Below are positions 19,302 to 31,972 of a DNA stretch of 64,000 nt, piece after piece. Positions within the stretch are counted from its first letter, which is position 1. Every line of letters begins with the position of its first letter. Source of the stretch: Thermomicrobiales bacterium (GTDB taxonomy: Bacteria > Chloroflexota > Chloroflexia > Thermomicrobiales > UBA6265); NCBI GenBank assembly GCA_030447415.1, contig JAUJOZ010000005.1, forward strand, positions 1-64,000, in the 5' to 3' direction. The notes under the pieces were generated by a model. That model ran no database searches, was not told the origin of the DNA, and saw only the letters and a program-made list of their open reading frames with translations. The position numbers and the translations under genes are program-made.

Positions 19302-21314
19302 GTGTCACGCGCGACGCCTATCGCCGACCCGGGCCCGTCCGCGGCCCCCCCCAGCGGCGTCATCTTCCAGCGGGTCTGGCCCGAGCTTGACTGCGGCCGT
19401 TACCCGGTCAAGCGCGAGGTTGGCGATGTCTTTGAGGTCTCGGCCGACATTTTCAAGGAGGGCCACGACCGCATCGCCGCCGTGCTGCGCTACCGCCGCT
19501 GGCACGATGCCGCCTGGTTGGAAGCGGAGATGCGCCACGTCGATAACGACCGCTGGGCCGCGTCCTTCCTCCTCGCCGACAACACCCGTTACTGCTACAC
19601 CATCCAGGCCTTTCCCGACGTGTTCGCCACCTGGCGCGACGAACTGGAGAAGAAGGTCGGCGCCGGCCTCGACGTCGCGAGCGAACTCCTCGAGGGGCGA
19701 GCCCTCCTGACAGAGGCTGCGGCGCGCGCCGACGACCGCGACCGCGTTCTCCTAACGGAAACGGTGGGCGCGCTGGACGACGCCGCCACCCAGGCTGCCG
19801 CGGTTCATCACATCCTGGCGGACGACGTCGACGCGGCCATGCGGCGCAACCGAGCGCGTGCCGGGGCGGCCACCTACGACCGCGAGCTGACTGTCGTTGT
19901 CGATCGGGTCCCCGCTCGCTTTGCCGCCTGGTACGAGTTCTTCCCACGCTCGGCCGGCACGACCCCGGGCCGCAGCGCCACCTTTGCCGAGGCGGCGGAG
20001 CGCCTCCCCGCGATCGCTGCGATGGGCTTTGACGTCGTCTACCTCCCGCCCATCCATCCGATCGGCCGCACGCACCGCAAGGGCCGGAACAACACGCTCG
20101 TCGCCGCTCCTGACGATCCCGGCGTGCCGTACGCCATCGGTAACGAGCTCGGTGGTCATGATGCGATCGATCCCGGGTTGGGCACCCTCGACGACTTCCG
20201 CGGGTTCGTCGACGCCGCTCGCGGCCACGGCCTCGAGGTTGCCCTCGACTTTGCGGTCCAGTGCTCGCCGGATCACCCGTGGGTGCGGGAGCACCCCGAA
20301 TGGTTCTACATCCGACCGGACGGGACAATCAAATACGCCGAGAACCCCCCCAAGAAGTACGAGGACATCTACCCGGTCAACTTTCACAACCCGGACTGGC
20401 ACGGCCTGTGGGAAGAGTTGCGACGGATCGTCCTTTTCTGGGTTGAGCAGGGAGTCACCACCTTCCGGGTGGACAACCCCCACACCAAGCCGACGGTGTT
20501 CTGGGAGTGGCTTATCGCCGAGGTCCAGAAGACCCACCCCGAGGTCGTCTTCCTGTCAGAAGCCTTCACCCGGCCGAAGGTGATGAAGGCGCTGGCGAAG
20601 GCCGGTTTTACCCAGTCCTACACCTACTTCACCTGGCGAAACTTCAAGCGCGAGATCATCGAGTACTTCACTGAGCTCACCCAGACCGAGGTCAATCAAT
20701 ATCTGCGCGGCAACCTCTTCGCCAATACTCCCGACATCCTGCCGTACATCCTGCAGGAGGGTGGCCGACCCGCCTTCAAGCTGCGCCTGGTCCTCGCCGC
20801 CACGCTCTCCTCGGTCTACGGCATCTATAGCGGCTTCGAGCTCTGTGAGGCCACGGCCGTTCCCGGCAAGGAGGAGTACCTCAACTCCGAAAAGTACGAG
20901 TACAAGGTCTGGGATTGGAGCCGCCTGGGCAACATCATCGACTTCGTCGCGGCCGTCAACCGAATCCGGCGCCACCACCCGGCCCTCCACGAGTACGACA
21001 ACCTGCGCTTCTACTGGGCCGACGACGACAATATCCTCTGTTACGCCAAGGCCACACCCGACCGCTCGGACGTGGTCCTGGTCGTCGTCAACCTCGACCC
21101 CTTCCAGCCCCACGAGACGACGATCCACTTCCCGGTGGAGGAGCTCGGCATCGCGCCCGATGATCAGTCCCGGGCGACGGACCTCCTTACCGGCGAGTCT
21201 TATTTGTGGACGGGGGGTTCCCAGTACGTCAGGCTTGATCCCCACGCCGAGCCGGCGCACATCTTCGTGCTTCGGCGCTGGCAGCACGTTGAGTACGTCG
21301 AGCCGTGCGGGTAG
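19302..21314 (+). CDS. glgE: Alpha-1,4-glucan:maltose-1-phosphate maltosyltransferase
   Basis: GVIFQRVWPELDCGRYPVKREVGD N-domain; DVVYLPPIHPIGRTHRKGRNN; TFRVDNPHTKPTVFWEWLI; EYLNSEKYE. Confidence 0.95.
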   Translation: MSRATPIADPGPSAAPPSGVIFQRVWPELDCGRYPVKREVGDVFEVSADIFKEGHDRIAAVLRYRRWHDAAWLEAEMRHVDNDRWAASFLLADNTRYCYTIQAFPDVFATWRDELEKKVGAGLDVASELLEGRALLTEAAARADDRDRVLLTETVGALDDAATQAAAVHHILADDVDAAMRRNRARAGAATYDRELTVVVDRVPARFAAWYEFFPRSAGTTPGRSATFAEAAERLPAIAAMGFDVVYLPPIHPIGRTHRKGRNNTLVAAPDDPGVPYAIGNELGGHDAIDPGLGTLDDFRGFVDAARGHGLEVALDFAVQCSPDHPWVREHPEWFYIRPDGTIKYAENPPKKYEDIYPVNFHNPDWHGLWEELRRIVLFWVEQGVTTFRVDNPHTKPTVFWEWLIAEVQKTHPEVVFLSEAFTRPKVMKALAKAGFTQSYTYFTWRNFKREIIEYFTELTQTEVNQYLRGNLFANTPDILPYILQEGGRPAFKLRLVLAATLSSVYGIYSGFELCEATAVPGKEEYLNSEKYEYKVWDWSRLGNIIDFVAAVNRIRRHHPALHEYDNLRFYWADDDNILCYAKATPDRSDVVLVVVNLDPFQPHETTIHFPVEELGIAPDDQSRATDLLTGESYLWTGGSQYVRLDPHAEPAHIFVLRRWQHVEYVEPCG

Positions 21315-21555
21315 ACGCCGCACCCCGGCTGGTTGAGCGCGGAGATCCCGCCACCAGATAATGAAGAATTAGCTGTCGGCCCGCGCGCAAGGCGTTGACC
21401 GTTGTAATTGCGACGAAGGACGTAACGGATACGCCCGGCGTTGGGTAGAATCCGGCAGGACCGCGTCGGTTCGTGCCCGCCGTGCGGTCACCGCCTCCGT
21501 TTGTGGGGACTTCATCGCCACGCCGTTTTACCTCTGCACGGAGATAGAGCGCCTC

Positions 21556-23211
<1,656 letters not shown>

Positions 23212-23215
<4 letters not shown>

Positions 23216-24768
23216 CCGACCTTAAACGCGCAATGCCGACGATCCACCTCGATGGACCAATCGAGGATGCTGCCCTGGCGTCCGCCTTTCGACAGCACAT
23301 TGCGCTGATCCTGGTCGACTACCTGCCGCGGCAACGCTGGTTCGGCGATAAGGAGCGCGCCATCGTTACCGTCGTCTTCACCGACGTCGCGATTTGCGCC
23401 TGCGGCGACGATTGGCACGTTCTCGCGCTGATCGACGTTCGGTTTCATCAAGGCAGCGCCGCGTACTTCCTGCCGCTCACCGTGACCGCCCCGTCCGCGC
23501 CCCTGGTCGCCGCCCCGCTCGTTCGCCTCGTGGCCCAAAGTCGTGAGTGGCATGTGAGCGAGGCCCTCGCCGTACCTGCTTTCCAGCGTTGGCTCCTCGA
23601 TCAACTGGCGGCGGACCGGGAACTGCGTGGTGAACAGGGCCGGTTCCGTTGGTCGGCCTATGACACGCTGGACTCGTTTCTGGGCCCTGCTCGTGCCGGC
23701 GGATCGCGGCTCTCTGGCGCGGATCAGAGCAACAGCGCCGTCGTCTATGGCGACGCGCTCATCCTCAAGGCATTTCGGCGATTGCAGGCGGGGGTGAACC
23801 CGGACGAGGAGGTCGGCCGCTTCCTCGCCGAGCGAACCGCATTCCGGCGCATACCGCTCCCGGTCGGGAGCGTGGCCTACGTCTCCGACGACGAGAGGGA
23901 CGGGTATCGCTCAATCGCCCTCGTCCAATGCTACGAGCCCAGCGTTGGTGACGGATGGTCGTATCTCCTCGACCGCCTCCAGAAGGCGGCCGACGACCGA
24001 ACCGGCACGGCTGGCCCAGCGTTGGCTCTGGAGGACCTCCGTGGCCTCGGGACCCGGACGGGGCAACTCCACACGGCGCTCGCCACGGACTCTTCGCACC
24101 CCGGATTTGCCCCAGAACCCACCACCGCGGTCGATGTCGCCGGCTGGCGCACCGCCTCCCTTGCGGCCCTTACTCGGACTCGGGACCTGCTGCGCGACCG
24201 GCCCGCCGGCCTCCCCCAAGACGCCCGCGAGCTCGCGGCCGCGTTCGTTGCCAGGACCGACGAACTCGCCCACCGCCTCGACGGCTTCCTGGCGTTGACC
24301 GGCACCGCGAAGATCCGGGTTCACGGCGATTACCACCTCGGACAGGTCCTTCGCACGCCCGACGCCGACTGGGTCATTCTCGATTTCGAGGGTGAGCCGG
24401 CTCGCCCGATCGAGGAGCGCCGAGCCAAGACATCGCCCCTCAAGGACGTTGCCGGCATGCTTCGGTCGTTTGCGTACGCACGAGGCGCGGTGCTACGCCA
24501 GAACGACGACCGGGAAGAGCAAGAGTCACCCCGCGCGGCGTGGCTCTCGGCCTGGGAGGCGAATGCCCGGGCCGCCTTTTTGTCTGGATACCGCGTCCAA
24601 ACCGCCGATCGGGGAGCCGCGTTCGTGCCGGCCGACGCCGCAACCTTCGATGCCGCGCTCGCCGCCTGGGAACTCGACAAGGCGCTCTACGAGGTCCATT
24701 ACGAGCTCAACCACCGACCGGCCTTCGTGTCGCTGCCTCTCGCCGGCATTCTCGACCGGCGGGCATAA
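23212..24768 (+). CDS. mak: Maltokinase
   Basis: LVDYLPRQRWFGDKERAI; KIRVHGDYHLGQVLRTPDADWVILDFEGEPARPIEERRAKTSPLKDVAGMLRSFAYA; 4-bp overlap with treS. Confidence 0.9.
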
Positions 24769-24823
24769 GCCCGGCAACGACCGAACGGCGGTGAACTCTG
24801 CCCCGCCTGGTCCCTCCTGATGA

Positions 24824-26572
24824 CTACTCGCCGCCCGCGAGCCCCCCATCTCCGTCCGACCTACCCTGCCGCTCGCCGAAGACCCGGTAGTCGATCTCAG
24901 GGAAGGGATTGTCGCGCTCCCGCATGGCGGCGAGGAATTGCCGCGACACCTCGTCCAGCGGGTCCTCCCGCTCGGCGAGATCGGCGAGGCGGTTGAAGCG
25001 CTCCAGGTGCTTGGTGAAGCGCTGCGCCGCGTACTCCTTGGCCTGTCCGGTCGTTACCAGGAACGGCCAATCGCTGCTCTGCAGTAGGAGCAGCTCGCGC
25101 GCGACTTGGTCCAGCACCTGACGTCGCTCTCCGGTGGCCCCCGGCACCCGCGCCACCAGGTCCTCCATCCGCCGCTCGGCGGCGTGGATCGGCGGCCACA
25201 TCCACTGCGTGTCGACGTTGAGCCAGGTGAAATGATTGCCACCAGCCCCCCAACTCGACTCGGGCAGGGCCATCACCCGCTCCGGCGGGTGCTCGTCGAC
25301 AATCCGGCTCGCCGTCGTCAACTGGACGGTCTCGCTGCCCGCGAGTCCCCGAAGCACCCCCTTCAGCCAATCCACCCCCTCGAACCACCAGTGGCCGAAG
25401 AGCTCTGTGTCGTAGGCCGAGGAAATGATTCCGAAGCGGCCCGTGTCGCGACTGTACGTCTCGAGCAGCTCCTCCACGAGCGCCACGTAGTGCGCCACAT
25501 GTCCTTGAATCTGCTCGGCGGCCCGGGCCGGATCGTACGGGGGCTTGTCGCCGAGATCCACCCCGGCCCCGCCGATCCGCCAGTATTGCATCCCGGACAC
25601 GCCGTCCTTACGGTGAAAGTCCCGGTAGGCGGCGTCACCGGGGTAGCCGAAGGCGGCTGACCAGACCTGCTGACCCGTGCGGTTGTTCCGTCCGAGAACC
25701 GCGACCTGACCCGGCGCGTCCCCGACCCAGTAGGGCTGGTAGGTCGTGCCCGGCTCGTCCGGCTCCTCCGCTCGCGCGGTGTTGGTGACGGCGTACCGGC
25801 GCGGCACCGCCCCGTAAGGACCCAAGGCCTCGCCGGCGGCCTTGCCGACTGGACGTCCCCCTTCAACCGTGTGCGTCTCACTGAAGAAGACCCGCAGGCC
25901 CTGCGCCGCCAGGAACGACTCGAGCCCCGGCCGGCGCACGGACCGCCCGTCCGCCTCGTCCACGATCGCCGGGCGGTAGGCGCATTCGGGCAGCCAAATA
26001 GCGCGAGGCGCCCGGCCGAACCGTGCCCGGTATGCCTCGACCCCAGTGCGGACCTGGCCGTAGATCGAGGAATCACGCGAGAGCAGGGGGAGGTACCCGT
26101 GGGTCGCCGCCGAGGTTGATACCTCGATGAGGCCGACGTCCTGCAGGCGGCGGAAGGCTCCGATCAGGTCGCGCCCGAACCGGTCCCGGAAGCTGGTCAG
26201 GGCGCGGGCGTACCAGTGATGGTAGAAGCGCGCCAGGTCGCGCATCGTCTCGTTCCCCGCCTCCTCGAAGCGGGTAACGTCGGTGGCGGCCCAAGCGGCA
26301 CGCTCCGCCGCGTAGTGGACAAAGTGGTCGATGATCAGCGGGTCGGCCAACTGCTCGGCGAGAATCGGGGTGATCCCGACCGTCAGCGCGAACGGGACCC
26401 CCTCGGCCTCGAGGTCGAAGAGCGCGTTGAGTAGCGGCAGGTAGGTCTCCGCGATCGCCTCGTGGACCCACTCCTCACCATGCGGCCACATGCCGGCCTG
26501 GCGCGCGTACGGCAGGTGGCTGTGGAGGACGAACGTGAACGCGCCGATCTTCGTCATGACCTTCTTTGCCAC
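24824..26572 (-). CDS. GH57-family 1,4-alpha-glucan branching enzyme (DUF1957-type)
   Basis: GAFTFVLHSHLPYARQAGMWPHGEEWVHEAIAETYLPLLNAL; IWLPECAYRP; ISSAYDTELFGHWWFEGVDWL. Confidence 0.9.
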   Translation of the reverse strand: MAKKVMTKIGAFTFVLHSHLPYARQAGMWPHGEEWVHEAIAETYLPLLNALFDLEAEGVPFALTVGITPILAEQLADPLIIDHFVHYAAERAAWAATDVTRFEEAGNETMRDLARFYHHWYARALTSFRDRFGRDLIGAFRRLQDVGLIEVSTSAATHGYLPLLSRDSSIYGQVRTGVEAYRARFGRAPRAIWLPECAYRPAIVDEADGRSVRRPGLESFLAAQGLRVFFSETHTVEGGRPVGKAAGEALGPYGAVPRRYAVTNTARAEEPDEPGTTYQPYWVGDAPGQVAVLGRNNRTGQQVWSAAFGYPGDAAYRDFHRKDGVSGMQYWRIGGAGVDLGDKPPYDPARAAEQIQGHVAHYVALVEELLETYSRDTGRFGIISSAYDTELFGHWWFEGVDWLKGVLRGLAGSETVQLTTASRIVDEHPPERVMALPESSWGAGGNHFTWLNVDTQWMWPPIHAAERRMEDLVARVPGATGERRQVLDQVARELLLLQSSDWPFLVTTGQAKEYAAQRFTKHLERFNRLADLAEREDPLDEVSRQFLAAMRERDNPFPEIDYRVFGERQGRSDGDGGLAGGE

Positions 26573-26777
26573 CCTCCCGCACCGTCGTGTGAGAGCTGCC
26601 AGGCCGTCTCACCGCGGCGCCTGCCGATCGAATGCGCGTCGGCATTTAACCGTAGCGTAGCCGAACCTGCCACGTACGGGACCATCCGGCGCTGACACCC
26701 TTCGATCCGAGCGCGGAGTGAGCAGCGAGCCCAGCGCAGGATGCGCGCTCCGCGTTCACGGGGTAGCGCCCCTCGGA

Positions 26778-28355
26778 CTAGTGCAGTGGGTGCGCTGTCC
26801 CAGGCGCCGTGTAATCGAAGGGATCACGCCGCCGGTCCCCAGCCGGTTCGTCCTGCTGGACGCGACCGTAGGCGCCGGTCAACTCCCCGAGTCCTGCGGC
26901 AAGACCCGGGTGGAGCTGATGCGGCAGAAATCTCCAACCCCAATTGCCCTCAGCCCGACCTGGCGTGTTCATGCGCGCCTCATCGCCCAGCCGCATGGTG
27001 TCCTGGAGCGTTACGATCGCCGTGTCGGCCACGGAGGCCAGTGCTAGGCGGATGAAGTCCCAGGCAATGTCGCTCCCGTCGTTCCCCAGGTATCGCTGAA
27101 CCGCCTCACGCTCCACCGGTCCCCGCGAGTGGAACCAGCCGATCGTCGTCTGGTTGTCGTGAGTCCCGGTGTAGACGACGCAGGCGCGCTCGTGGTTGTG
27201 CGGGAGGTATGGGTTGTCAGCGCCGTCGCCAAAGGCGAACTGGAGAACTTTCATCCCCGGCAATCCGAACGCCTCACGGAGCGCGTCGACATCTGGTGTG
27301 ATCAATCCCAGGTCCTCGACGACGAACGGCGCGTCTCCCAGTGCCTCGCGGAACGCGCTGAACGCGGCCGCCCCGGGTCCGCGCTCCCAGCGGCCGCTCG
27401 CCGCCGTTGGCGCGTCCGCCGGCACCACCCACGCCGCCGCGAAGCCGCGGAAGTGGTCGATGCGGATCACGTCAACCAGGCTCAATGTGCCCCGCAGGCG
27501 GGCAATCCACCAGGCGAACCCTGTCTCCGCGGCCGCGTCCCAGTCGAAGAGCGGATTGCCCCAGAGCTGCCCCTCATCGGTGAAGGCGTCCGGCGGGACG
27601 CCCGTCACGACGACCGGATTGCCGCGCGGATCGAGCCGGAACAGGTCCCGGTTCGCCCACACGTCGGCGCTGTCGTGGGCGACGAAAATCGGTACATCGC
27701 CGATAACGCGCACGCCTCGTTCGTTGGCGTACCGCTTCAATTCACCCCATTGCCGCCGAAACTGGAACTGGACGAACTGGTGGAAGCGGACGTCGACCGT
27801 CAACCGCTCTCGCCATGCCGAGAGCGCGGTTGGCTCTCGCAGCGCGATCGCCGGTTCCCAGCTGGTCCAAGGTTGCCCACCGTGCTGGTCCTTGATCGCC
27901 ATGAACAGCGAGTAATCGTCGAGCCAGGTCGCCTCGGCGTACCGGAACGCCTCGAATGCCGCTCGCTGCCCTGCGCCCGCTCCCGCCCGGAATCGATCGA
28001 AGGCCCGCCGTAGCAGGCCCAGCTTATAGGGGATGACCCGCCCAAACTCCACCTCGTAGCTGGGAAAGTCAGGCTCCTCCGTGACATCCGCCGCTTCAAG
28101 GAGGCCGTCGCCGAGCAGCCAGTCCAGTGACACAAGCAGCGGATTACCGGCGAACGCGGAGGGCGAAGCGTACGGCGAATCGCCGTAACCGGTAGGTCCC
28201 AGCGGCATGACCTGCCAGTAGCGCTGCCGCGCGGCCGCCAGCCAATCGACGAACCGGAACGCGGCGTCACCGAGGTCGCCGATGCCGTGCCGTCCGGGGA
28301 ACGACGTAGGGTGCGCCAGCACACCGCTGGTCCGCGGGAGTTGCATCGATTCCAC
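26778..28355 (-). CDS. malQ: 4-alpha-glucanotransferase
   Basis: RTSGVLAHPTSFPGRHGIGDLGDAAFRFVDWL; VIRIDHFRGFAAAWVVP; VYTGTHDNQTTIGWF. Confidence 0.95.
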   Translation of the reverse strand: MESMQLPRTSGVLAHPTSFPGRHGIGDLGDAAFRFVDWLAAARQRYWQVMPLGPTGYGDSPYASPSAFAGNPLLVSLDWLLGDGLLEAADVTEEPDFPSYEVEFGRVIPYKLGLLRRAFDRFRAGAGAGQRAAFEAFRYAEATWLDDYSLFMAIKDQHGGQPWTSWEPAIALREPTALSAWRERLTVDVRFHQFVQFQFRRQWGELKRYANERGVRVIGDVPIFVAHDSADVWANRDLFRLDPRGNPVVVTGVPPDAFTDEGQLWGNPLFDWDAAAETGFAWWIARLRGTLSLVDVIRIDHFRGFAAAWVVPADAPTAASGRWERGPGAAAFSAFREALGDAPFVVEDLGLITPDVDALREAFGLPGMKVLQFAFGDGADNPYLPHNHERACVVYTGTHDNQTTIGWFHSRGPVEREAVQRYLGNDGSDIAWDFIRLALASVADTAIVTLQDTMRLGDEARMNTPGRAEGNWGWRFLPHQLHPGLAAGLGELTGAYGRVQQDEPAGDRRRDPFDYTAPGTAHPLH

Positions 28356-28744
28356 TCCGATCGCACCGACCTCTTCCCGCCCGAGCGGTCCGGCGATGCG
28401 GCAATGATCGCACGCCCAGGGGACTCCCGTCGGTTCCGTCGGGGGTCACCGCGCCATCCTCAGCCGACAGCGAACCCGCCCGCAGGCAAAGCCGGAGCGT
28501 AGGAGAACCGAAACCACAACGGCCGCCCGGGTGACCACCTAATGGGGATAGGGGCCGACCTGGCAGCGACGAAGAATTGCCCGTGCCGAATAGGGCGCTT
28601 TCTTCGACCGTCGCGACGGCGGCCGTCACCCGCACCTCCTTATTCCCATCGAAGAGGTCGCCGGCGGCGGGCATGGCACCTCCGGTCTCCGGGAAGGCTA
28701 CCGTGAGCTCACCCACCGTCAGTTTGCCCGCCGCCGCCACCCGC

Positions 28745-29210
28745 TAGCGATGGAAGAGGACGAACGGACTGGCCTCGGCGGTTGGCCCCCAGCGATTTCG
28801 ACGGCGCTCTCCCTTCCTAGCTCCCGCCGGAACGCCACCCGGTCAGGATACCCATGGCCGTGCCGATAGGCGAAGCAATTGACTGGATGTCCGGCGATCC
28901 CTTCAAGCTTCGCATGGTGGCCGGCGATGTGGGTCGGCTGCCGCGCCGGGTCGAGCGCAGTCAGATCGGCGTGGTTGGTGGACTTGCCCGACACCTCACC
29001 GCCGCCCGCCCCTCATCGCTGACAGCTCCATGCTGCTGGGCAGGTCAGAGGTGCCGGCGCACTCATGCTGCTTCAACGTCGCGACGAAGGTGGGGATCTC
29101 GGCCTGACCGTCATCGTCGGCAGTCACGGCCACCCGCCGGGGTAGCGTCGCTCCGCCGTCGGCGGCACGGACCAGACGCGATACGGTGATCGCCGGGTTA
29201 CCATTCCCGT
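28745..29210 (-). pseudogene. Decayed polysaccharide deacetylase-like remnant
   Basis: Minus-strand pieces in different frames: LPRRVAVTADDDGQAEIPTFVATLKQHECA and NHADLTALDPARQPTHIAGHHAKLEGIAGHPVNCFAYRHG...AFRRELG. Confidence 0.4.
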
Positions 29211-29269
29211 TCGGTCAGGTCATCCATTCAGCGAGTTACGCCGAGCTAACCGACCATGCCCAACCCGGC

Positions 29270-30157
29270 TCATCGAGATGGCGACAGACCAACGGCGACT
29301 TGCGCGCCGCTCGCCTCTTCTTCCTCGACGAACTCCTCAGCGACCCACCCTTCCACCGTCTCGACCTGGCCGTTGGTCTCGATCTGGGTCTCGACCAAAA
29401 TCCACAGCCGGTCATCCGCCTCCACCGGGCCGCTCAGCGGCCTCACGCGAGCGTTCGTCCCGAGAACGCCGAGGATGGAGCAGGTCGTACCCGGTCCCTC
29501 GCGCACATTGACGTCCTCGGTGGTCACGAGTGAGGCGTCGTCGGCGGCGTCCGGCAGCGGCGAAGGCGGCGCGCAGTTCCTGGCGACCGGCGGCGGCTCC
29601 GTCGCCTCCGCGGCGGGGGGCGAGGGCAGGGCTGTCGCCGGCACCGCGGTGCGCGTTGCGGCCGCCGGTCTGGGGGAGGCGGTGCGCGTCCCCGCGGCCG
29701 GCGTCCCGGTCGCGCGCGGGCGGGGTGTTGGCGACGGCGACGTCCCGGCGGGCGTCCCGGTACGCCGAGTTGCCGTCGGGGAGGATGCGCCGGCGCGCGG
29801 CGACGCCGGTGTCCCGGCGGGCCGGACGGTCGGACTAGCCGCGGACGTTGTCGACGTCGCCTGCCCGGCCGGGAGGACGACCGCCGTCGCCGTTGGTTCG
29901 TCGTCGTCCCCGAGTGGACCGCATGCCGCGATCAGGGCCGCTGTGATCGCCAACCCCCCGAGCCGCGTGAACCACCAGCGGGTTCTCCGACGCGCCGCCG
30001 TGGCGGGTGAAAACAGTGGCTGATCGCGACCGGCAGCACGCTGGCGCTCGACGTTAATGGCGTTCTCTCCTTGAGGCTCAGGGGCGGGCGGTGAATTGGC
30101 TCGTCGCGGGGGCGCCCCAGTTATATCCGATTGGCTACGCCGCTGCACCTTCGCCAC
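29270..30157 (-). CDS. SH3b-domain protein with Pro/Thr/Ala-rich linker
   Basis: TM ITAALIAACG; LVTTEDVNVREGPGTTCSILGVLGTNARVRPLSGPVEADDRLWILVET...GWVAEEFV. Confidence 0.75.
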   Translation of the reverse strand: MAKVQRRSQSDITGAPPRRANSPPAPEPQGENAINVERQRAAGRDQPLFSPATAARRRTRWWFTRLGGLAITAALIAACGPLGDDDEPTATAVVLPAGQATSTTSAASPTVRPAGTPASPRAGASSPTATRRTGTPAGTSPSPTPRPRATGTPAAGTRTASPRPAAATRTAVPATALPSPPAAEATEPPPVARNCAPPSPLPDAADDASLVTTEDVNVREGPGTTCSILGVLGTNARVRPLSGPVEADDRLWILVETQIETNGQVETVEGWVAEEFVEEEEASGAQVAVGLSPSR

Positions 30158-30241
30158 CGCTATGCGCGCGGTACCAGTCGGAATCGGGGGAGGCCGCGAC
30201 CCTGTACCGAGCGGGCGACGTCCGGGGCACGCTCGTGTTGG

Positions 30242-31246
30242 CTACGGCTCTTCCAGGCTGTCGCGCAGGATGTCCATGTGCTCCAGCGCCAAGCCCGTGC
30301 CGACCGCGACGCACGAGAGGGGATCGTCGGCAACGTAGCAAGGCACCCCCGTCACTTCCATCAGCAGGTCGGGCAAGTGCCGGAGCATGGCGCCTCCGCC
30401 GGTCAGGATCATCCCCTTATCGATGATGTCCGAGGAGAGCTCCGGCGGCGTTTCTTCCAACACCGCGCGAACGGCGCCGATGATCGCTTCCAGCGGCTCG
30501 GTGATCGCGTCGGTGACCTCGTTGGCGTGGATCTGGATCGTGCGCGGGAGGCCCGCCACTTCGTCGCGGCCGCGCACCTCCATCCGCGCGTCCTCCTCCA
30601 TTGGCATCGCGCTGCCGATGGCGATCTTGACCTCCTCCGCTGTCCGCTCGCCAATGCGGAGGTTGTACTTGCGCTTGATGTGGTTGCTGATCGCTTCGTC
30701 AAAGCGGTTGCCGCCCACGCGGAGGGAGCGGGCCACGACGATGCCGTTGAGGGAGATCACGGCGACCTCGGTCGTGCCGCCCCCGATGTCGATGATCATA
30801 TTGCCGGAGGGATCCGCCACCGGTACCCGTGCCCCGATTGCCGCCGCAAGCGGCTCGCTGATCAGGTAGGCGCGACGCGCCCCAGCGTTCAGGGCGGCGT
30901 CGCGCACCGCGCGGCGTTCGACACCGGTCACGCCGGCGGGCACGCAGATCATCACTTCCGGCCGGACCAGCGAGAAGCGCCCACAGCTCTTGTTGATGAA
31001 GTACCGAAGCATCTCCTGGGTGACGACGTAGTCGGCGATCACCCCATCGCGCATCGGGCGGACGACCTCGATCGTTTCCCGCGGCTCGCGCCCGAGCATG
31101 TTGCGCGCTTCGATGCCGACCGCCTTGACCTTGCCGTCCTTGGCGGAAATGGCCACGACGGAGGGTTCGTTGATGACGATGCCGCGACCACGGAGGAAGA
31201 CGAGGACGTTGGCCGTCCCGAGGTCGATGCCGATCTGCTTTGGCAC
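30242..31246 (-). CDS. mreB: Rod shape-determining protein MreB
   Basis: [69 protein letters not shown]. Confidence 0.95.
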   Translation of the reverse strand: MPKQIGIDLGTANVLVFLRGRGIVINEPSVVAISAKDGKVKAVGIEARNMLGREPRETIEVVRPMRDGVIADYVVTQEMLRYFINKSCGRFSLVRPEVMICVPAGVTGVERRAVRDAALNAGARRAYLISEPLAAAIGARVPVADPSGNMIIDIGGGTTEVAVISLNGIVVARSLRVGGNRFDEAISNHIKRKYNLRIGERTAEEVKIAIGSAMPMEEDARMEVRGRDEVAGLPRTIQIHANEVTDAITEPLEAIIGAVRAVLEETPPELSSDIIDKGMILTGGGAMLRHLPDLLMEVTGVPCYVADDPLSCVAVGTGLALEHMDILRDSLEEP

Positions 31247-31430
31247 GCGGTCGCACTCCGATCCAGGATCGGGGGGTCAATTACGACGAGCACGACGAAG
31301 GTAAGGCGTCGTCGCAGGGCACCCACCGGTCACGCCGGGCGGACGTCCTGGCATAGTACCATACGGTCTCTGACCCGCCCTTGCCCGCGACTCGCCCTGC
31401 GGTCGTGCCCCACCCCAAGGAGGACGCCCG

Positions 31431-31871
31431 ATGGACGATGGGGCCAAGCGACCAGAGCAGGACCGACAGGCGGCCGACCCGCACGCCAACACGACGGCCC
31501 CGCGAGACCGCCCCCCCGGCGAGCCACGGGGCGCCGGACCTGGGCGCGGGCGCGGCCGCCCGAACGGCGAGCAGGAGACTCGAACCGGGTCTTCCGAGGG
31601 TAGACGACGCGTCGGGGAGCGCCGGTCCTACGCGGGCTTTGGCGACGGCGTTGAGCGGGCGTTCTGCGCGAACTTCCGTCACCTGCCGCCCCCTGGCTTC
31701 CCGGTGCAACACCGGACCGGCGCCGCGACGCTCCAACCCGTTCTTGTCGCCCAGCGGGAAGACGCGATGCTTTTCTGCGACGGCGCGCATCCTGGGATGC
31801 ACCTCTGGCCGGACGGCGAACCTGTGCCGACCGCCGCTGAGGCGACTGAGGACGTGGAAGTCACACACTGA
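31431..31871 (+). CDS. Hypothetical protein with Arg/Gly/Pro-rich N-terminus
   Basis: ATG preceded by AAGGAGG; globular-looking C-terminal half FRHLPPPGFPVQHRTGAATLQPVLVAQREDAMLFCDGAHPGMHLWPDG. Confidence 0.4.
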   Translation: MDDGAKRPEQDRQAADPHANTTAPRDRPPGEPRGAGPGRGRGRPNGEQETRTGSSEGRRRVGERRSYAGFGDGVERAFCANFRHLPPPGFPVQHRTGAATLQPVLVAQREDAMLFCDGAHPGMHLWPDGEPVPTAAEATEDVEVTH

Positions 31872-31892
31872 ATGCCAGGGGAGTTAAAAACG

Positions 31893-31972
31893 CTGGCGGT
31901 CCGGGGAGGGAAGGGGGAACCGGACCGCCAGGCGGGGGTACCAGTCCCCACCTTGGGGGATGGGAGCTGGTA
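31893..31972. other. Two tandem imperfect/perfect hairpins with G-rich loop
   Basis: CTGGCGGTCCGG(31893-31904)...CCGGACCGCCAG(31920-31931); TACCAGTCCCC(31939-31949)...GGGGA...CTGGTA(31967-31972). Confidence 0.5.
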
